From assembly GCA_021774205.1 (NCBI GenBank), contig JAJFJI010000249.1, forward strand, positions 1-8,709: a stretch of DNA of 8,709 bases, given 5' to 3'. The stretch is from Nitrosomonas sp. (lineage in GTDB: Bacteria > Pseudomonadota > Gammaproteobacteria > Burkholderiales > Nitrosomonadaceae). Of this stretch, positions 7,055-8,709 are shown one piece after another. A model generated the notes under the pieces. It was not told the origin of the DNA, did no database searches, and saw only the letters and a list, made by a program, of their open reading frames with translations. The position numbers and the translations under genes are program-made. Positions within the stretch are counted from its first letter, which is position 1. Each line of letters starts with the position of its first letter.

Positions 7055-7083
7055 ATTAAAATAACTTTTTTCAGAATCATCAA
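7055..7083 (-). promoter_or_regulatory. Second, weaker promoter candidate for the rubredoxin operon
   Basis: On the minus strand TTGATG (7083-7078, four of six) and TTTAAT (7060-7055, five of six) are 17 bases apart. Transcription would begin near 7048, about 60 bases before the rubredoxin ATG. The region is AT-rich, so a chance match is possible. Confidence 0.35.
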
Positions 7084-7117
7084 CAAAAAAGTCAATTAAC
7101 ATGAAACCAATCGTTTA

Positions 7118-7145
7118 ATTAAAACATTATCAAACATTTTGTCAA
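7118..7145 (-). promoter_or_regulatory. Near-consensus sigma-70 promoter upstream of the rubredoxin operon
   Basis: On the minus strand a perfect -35 box TTGACA (7145-7140) is followed after 16 bases by TTTAAT (7123-7118, five of six). It is the best promoter match in the window. Transcription would start near 7111, leaving a leader of about 120 bases before rubredoxin. The -10 box lies in a 10-base palindrome, TTTAATTAAA (7114-7123). The 7011-7253 gap holds no gene I can support. No clear terminator for mlaA is visible in it. Confidence 0.55.
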
Positions 7146-7240
7146 CGTCAGCGACGGTTTGAAAGTAATGGAGTGCTGATTTGATTTTGATGACGTAAAT
7201 CTAATGGATGCCTAATTTTCTCGGCCGCCTACAAATCATT

Positions 7241-7285
7241 CTCGAAGTCATCTTCAAAATCCGTACTCGAAATCATCTTCAAAAT
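7241..7285. repeat. 25-bp-period tandem duplication at the 3' end of mlaA
   Basis: Bases 7241-7260 and 7266-7285 are identical except for G at 7247 against A at 7272, with a repeat period of 25 bases. Twenty-five is not a multiple of three, so the two copies are read in different frames. The upstream copy (7266-7285, on the coding strand) encodes the acidic D-F-E-D-D-F-E tail, and the other copy immediately supplies the TGA stop of mlaA at 7254-7256. Confidence 0.85.
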
Positions 7286-8045
7286 CTTCTTCTCCATAAT
7301 CTATTTCAGTTGCATTACCGTCATTTACTAAGCTTTCCCGATTTTGAAAATAAGCATTACGCATAAACTCATATTTATCCAATGCAGCTTCTTCCAAGAT
7401 CCTCTCCTCATCCAACAATTGCGCGCGTATATCAATGACCCTCCCTGTCGCAACCGGCGTTCTAACCGCATAACCCAGATCAACACCCGGAATATCATTA
7501 AGAAAAATTGATGTGACCGGATCCGCAAAAAATCCATCGACCGCGATACCCGTGGCGTCACGAATCGAACTTGGCCCTAAAAAAGGAAGAACCAGATAAG
7601 GTCCAGTTGGTACGCCATAATGACCTAGCGTCTGGCCAAAATCCTCATGTCGTTTACTGATATCGATATCACTCGCCACACTGATGTCACTCGCGATATC
7701 TACCATACCCAGCATACCGAAGGTTGTATTGATCAATACACGTGTACCACTGGCCAGTGCATCGCCAAATTTAAGCTGCAGTAGAGAATTAGCAACCACG
7801 ACCACATCATTTAGATTGGAAAAGAAGTTCCCGATAACCATCTCGATAGGATCAGGAACAACTGCCCGATAACCGCGCGCGACAGGTTCCACTACGTTAT
7901 CATCGAGAACTTCGTTAAACTCAAATATAGCACGGTTCATCGATTCAAAAGGATCTTGCCTATTTTCAGTAGAAGCACAACCCGTTAGCAATAATGCAGC
8001 TAGTAGTAGAACTGAAATCCCAAGGCGGGAAATGTGTGTCATCAT
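7254..8045 (-). CDS. mlaA: MlaA (VacJ) outer-membrane phospholipid-transport lipoprotein
   Basis: MlaA sits in the inner leaflet of the outer membrane and extracts misplaced surface phospholipids for return by the Mla pathway. From ATG 8045 it has 263 residues (E. coli 251). A lipoprotein signal (about 1-22) ends in lipobox L-T-G-C, with the lipidated Cys23 followed by Ala, which fits outer-membrane sorting. Family motifs are D-P-F-E-S-M-N-R at 31-38, V-V-E-P-V-A-R-G-Y at 51-59, and F-G-Q-T-L-G-H-Y-G-V-P-T-G-P-Y at 136-150. L-P-F-L-G-P-S-S-I-R-D follows at 153-163. The reading frame extends up to ATG 8120, but that would put 25 polar residues before the signal peptide. ATG 8042 is an equally possible start. 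The C-terminus is very acidic and ends in the tandem duplication. No other mla genes are in the window. The upstream neighbour is a VOC gene 500 bases away. Confidence 0.94.
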   Translation of the reverse strand: MMTHISRLGISVLLLAALLLTGCASTENRQDPFESMNRAIFEFNEVLDDNVVEPVARGYRAVVPDPIEMVIGNFFSNLNDVVVVANSLLQLKFGDALASGTRVLINTTFGMLGMVDIASDISVASDIDISKRHEDFGQTLGHYGVPTGPYLVLPFLGPSSIRDATGIAVDGFFADPVTSIFLNDIPGVDLGYAVRTPVATGRVIDIRAQLLDEERILEEAALDKYEFMRNAYFQNRESLVNDGNATEIDYGEEDFEDDFEYGF

Positions 8046-8132
8046 CAGATTTATTCTTGTATATTTAGTTAGTGGATCTTGCCACAATTGCCCTACAGGT
8101 TCAATACGCCAAATGAACATAATTTTGCCTTC

Positions 8133-8149
8133 GTCGTTCGAGGAACGAC
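8133..8149 (-). promoter_or_regulatory. Perfect 7-bp hairpin in the mlaA upstream region
   Basis: GTCGTTC (8133-8139) and GAACGAC (8143-8149) are perfect inverted copies around a 3-base centre. The element lies about 90 bases before the mlaA start. A competing pairing is possible between CTTCGT (8129-8134) and ACGAAG (8161-8166), which overlaps its left arm. It may be an operator or a leader hairpin. The inverted repeat is certain and the function is unknown. Confidence 0.4.
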
Positions 8150-8166
8150 AATTATTTGCAACGAAG

Positions 8167-8201
8167 AAAAAAATAATGAGATTTCTTGAAAATCCAATCT
8201 C
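8167..8201 (-). terminator. Weak Rho-independent terminator-like structure upstream of mlaA
   Basis: On the minus strand GAGATT (8201-8196) and AATCTC (8183-8178) can pair across a 12-base loop, followed by ATTATTTTTTTC down to about 8166. The T-run is good, but the stem is short and AT-rich. It could end transcripts arriving from the VOC gene or act as an attenuator ahead of mlaA. Confidence 0.3.
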
Positions 8202-8284
8202 CCTCTCACATCCAACACAAACGGCAATAGTCTGAACATACTTAATACAGTCTAATAGCTTTTGAATAGTTTAAGTAAATCCTA

Positions 8285-8307
8285 TGTGACAACGAAACAT
8301 TGCCACA
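8285..8307 (-). other. 8-bp hairpin spanning a possible mini-ORF start
   Basis: On the minus strand TGTGGCAA (8307-8300) and TTGTCACA (8292-8285) pair over 8 bp, with one G-U, around a 7-base loop. An ATG at 8300-8298 lies at the stem/loop border. AAGGAG (8315-8310) sits 9 bases before it, and the frame runs nine codons to TAA at 8271. This resembles a leader-peptide arrangement, but such a short reading could be chance. Confidence 0.25.
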
Positions 8308-8557
8308 ATCTCCTTATCCATAGTAATTGGGCGTATAAAATTCACAGCGCAAGCCATATTTGCTATACAGCCGTGTCAAACTATACTACGTGCATAATAG
8401 CACTTAACACCCTGGTCATAAGGAACCCTTTTTCAAACGCCAGTTGCTGCATGAATTAGGAATTCGCCTAGGACAGAAAATGTGGAGCTTTAGCCAATTT
8501 TTGATTTATTCAGCAACTCGATTTTGCATGCGCTCATATATCACTCAGTCGTTAAGT

Positions 8558-8709
8558 TCACTCAGGGACAAAGCAAATAGCAGTAATCTTATTCCCATCA
8601 GGATCCCGCAGATAGGATGCATAAGCGTTTGGAGCAAAGCTGCGTGGACCAGGCTCACCTTCATCGGTACCACCGTTGGCCAAACCGGCTTCATGGAACT
8701 TATGGACTG
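8558..8709 (-). CDS. VOC-family (glyoxalase/bleomycin-resistance-like) protein, C-terminal part
   Basis: This is a partial gene. Its start lies beyond the right edge, and the last 49 codons plus TGA (8560-8558) are visible. The fragment contains a K-F-H-E-A-G-L helix, an N-G-G-T-D-E-G-E-P-G-P-R loop, then A-Y-A-S-Y-L-R-D-P-D-G-N-K-I at about 28-41. The D-P-D-G-N turn followed by K-I-T-A-I-C-F is the typical last strand of vicinal-oxygen-chelate proteins. The Y...DPDGN...C-F pattern resembles small glyoxalase-like proteins that many proteobacteria carry in several copies. Metal ligands cannot be judged from this fragment, and neither the substrate nor enzymatic activity can be assigned. It is on the same strand as mlaA but separated by the 437-base gap, so co-transcription is doubtful. 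Confidence 0.8.
   Translation of the reverse strand, partial: VHKFHEAGLANGGTDEGEPGPRSFAPNAYASYLRDPDGNKITAICFVPE

Larger units (their letters stand above)
8121..8557. other. Gene-free stretch upstream of mlaA
   Basis: About 437 AT-rich bases lie between the VOC stop and the mlaA reading frame. All six frames are broken by stops or give compositions unlike real proteins. The stretch holds three short hairpins (8133-8149, 8178-8201, 8285-8307) and a 9-codon minus-strand reading (8300-8271) behind a good ribosome-site sequence. It also holds an isolated perfect TTGACA (8379-8374, minus) with no good -10 box. The mlaA promoter is presumably here, but I cannot place it. Confidence 0.6.

Noticed and set aside
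986..8045. A single multi-gene envelope system made of lplT, alr, the parvulin, yciB and mlaA
   Set aside because: The genes are on both strands, in separate units with their own promoters, and are common housekeeping genes. The shared theme is most likely coincidence.
8046..8120. Longer mlaA start at 8120
   Set aside because: It would place 25 polar residues before a well-formed lipoprotein signal peptide. A loose AAGG upstream of it is not enough to outweigh that.
8374..8379. Perfect minus-strand TTGACA
   Set aside because: No acceptable -10 box occurs 16-18 bases downstream, so I do not call a promoter.
8360..8387. Plus-strand promoter-like TTGCTA and TATACT, 16 bases apart
   Set aside because: No plus-strand gene follows. 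The downstream sequence is gene-free and then antisense to the VOC gene.
1..8709. CRISPR arrays, insertion sequences, tRNA or rRNA genes
   Set aside because: No regularly spaced repeats, transposase-like readings, terminal inverted repeats or tRNA-like cloverleaf sequences were seen by eye.

Overview
The window is an ordinary proteobacterial chromosomal segment carrying housekeeping genes. It has eleven protein genes, two of them cut by the window edges, mostly on the minus strand. The gene set points to a betaproteobacterium: rimI overlapping a 4Fe-4S uracil-DNA glycosylase, a divergent lplT/alr pair, a parvulin downstream of yciB-yciI, a rubredoxin/rubredoxin reductase pair, and mlaA. The moderately AT-rich base composition and the protein sequences suggest the Nitrosomonas group (Nitrosomonadaceae). 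That assignment rests on recall of similar proteins, not on a search.

Layout. Bases 1-974 (+): the 3' end of rimI runs with a 4-base overlap into a family-4-type uracil-DNA glycosylase gene. Bases 986-2269 (-): lplT, a lysophospholipid flippase with a TTG start, convergent with udg. Bases 2270-2556: divergent intergenic region with a likely lplT promoter and a perfect 7-bp inverted repeat. Bases 2557-3657 (+): alr, alanine racemase. Bases 3696-4493 (-): a secreted parvulin-type prolyl isomerase with its own promoter. Bases 4648-5579 (-): yciB-yciI, overlapping by 4 bases. Bases 5667-6989 (-): rubredoxin and its GTG-started FAD reductase, 3 bases apart, behind one near-consensus sigma-70 promoter and a second weaker one. 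Bases 7254-8045 (-): mlaA, the outer-membrane lipoprotein of retrograde phospholipid transport, whose 3' end carries a frame-changing 25-bp tandem duplication. Bases 8121-8557: about 437 bases without a convincing gene, holding several small hairpins. Bases 8558-8709 (-): the C-terminal end of a VOC-family (glyoxalase-like) protein.

How the genes relate. Five genes act on the cell envelope: LplT and MlaA in phospholipid movement, Alr in D-alanine supply for peptidoglycan, the parvulin in periplasmic folding, and YciB at the inner membrane. They lie in separate transcription units, so this is probably housekeeping proximity and not one system. The rubredoxin pair is a self-contained electron-transfer unit. 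I see no CRISPR array, insertion sequence, prophage, tRNA, rRNA or defence system, and no convincing new multi-gene system. The points most worth a second look are the mlaA tail duplication, the rubredoxin promoter region, and the structured gene-free stretch upstream of mlaA.
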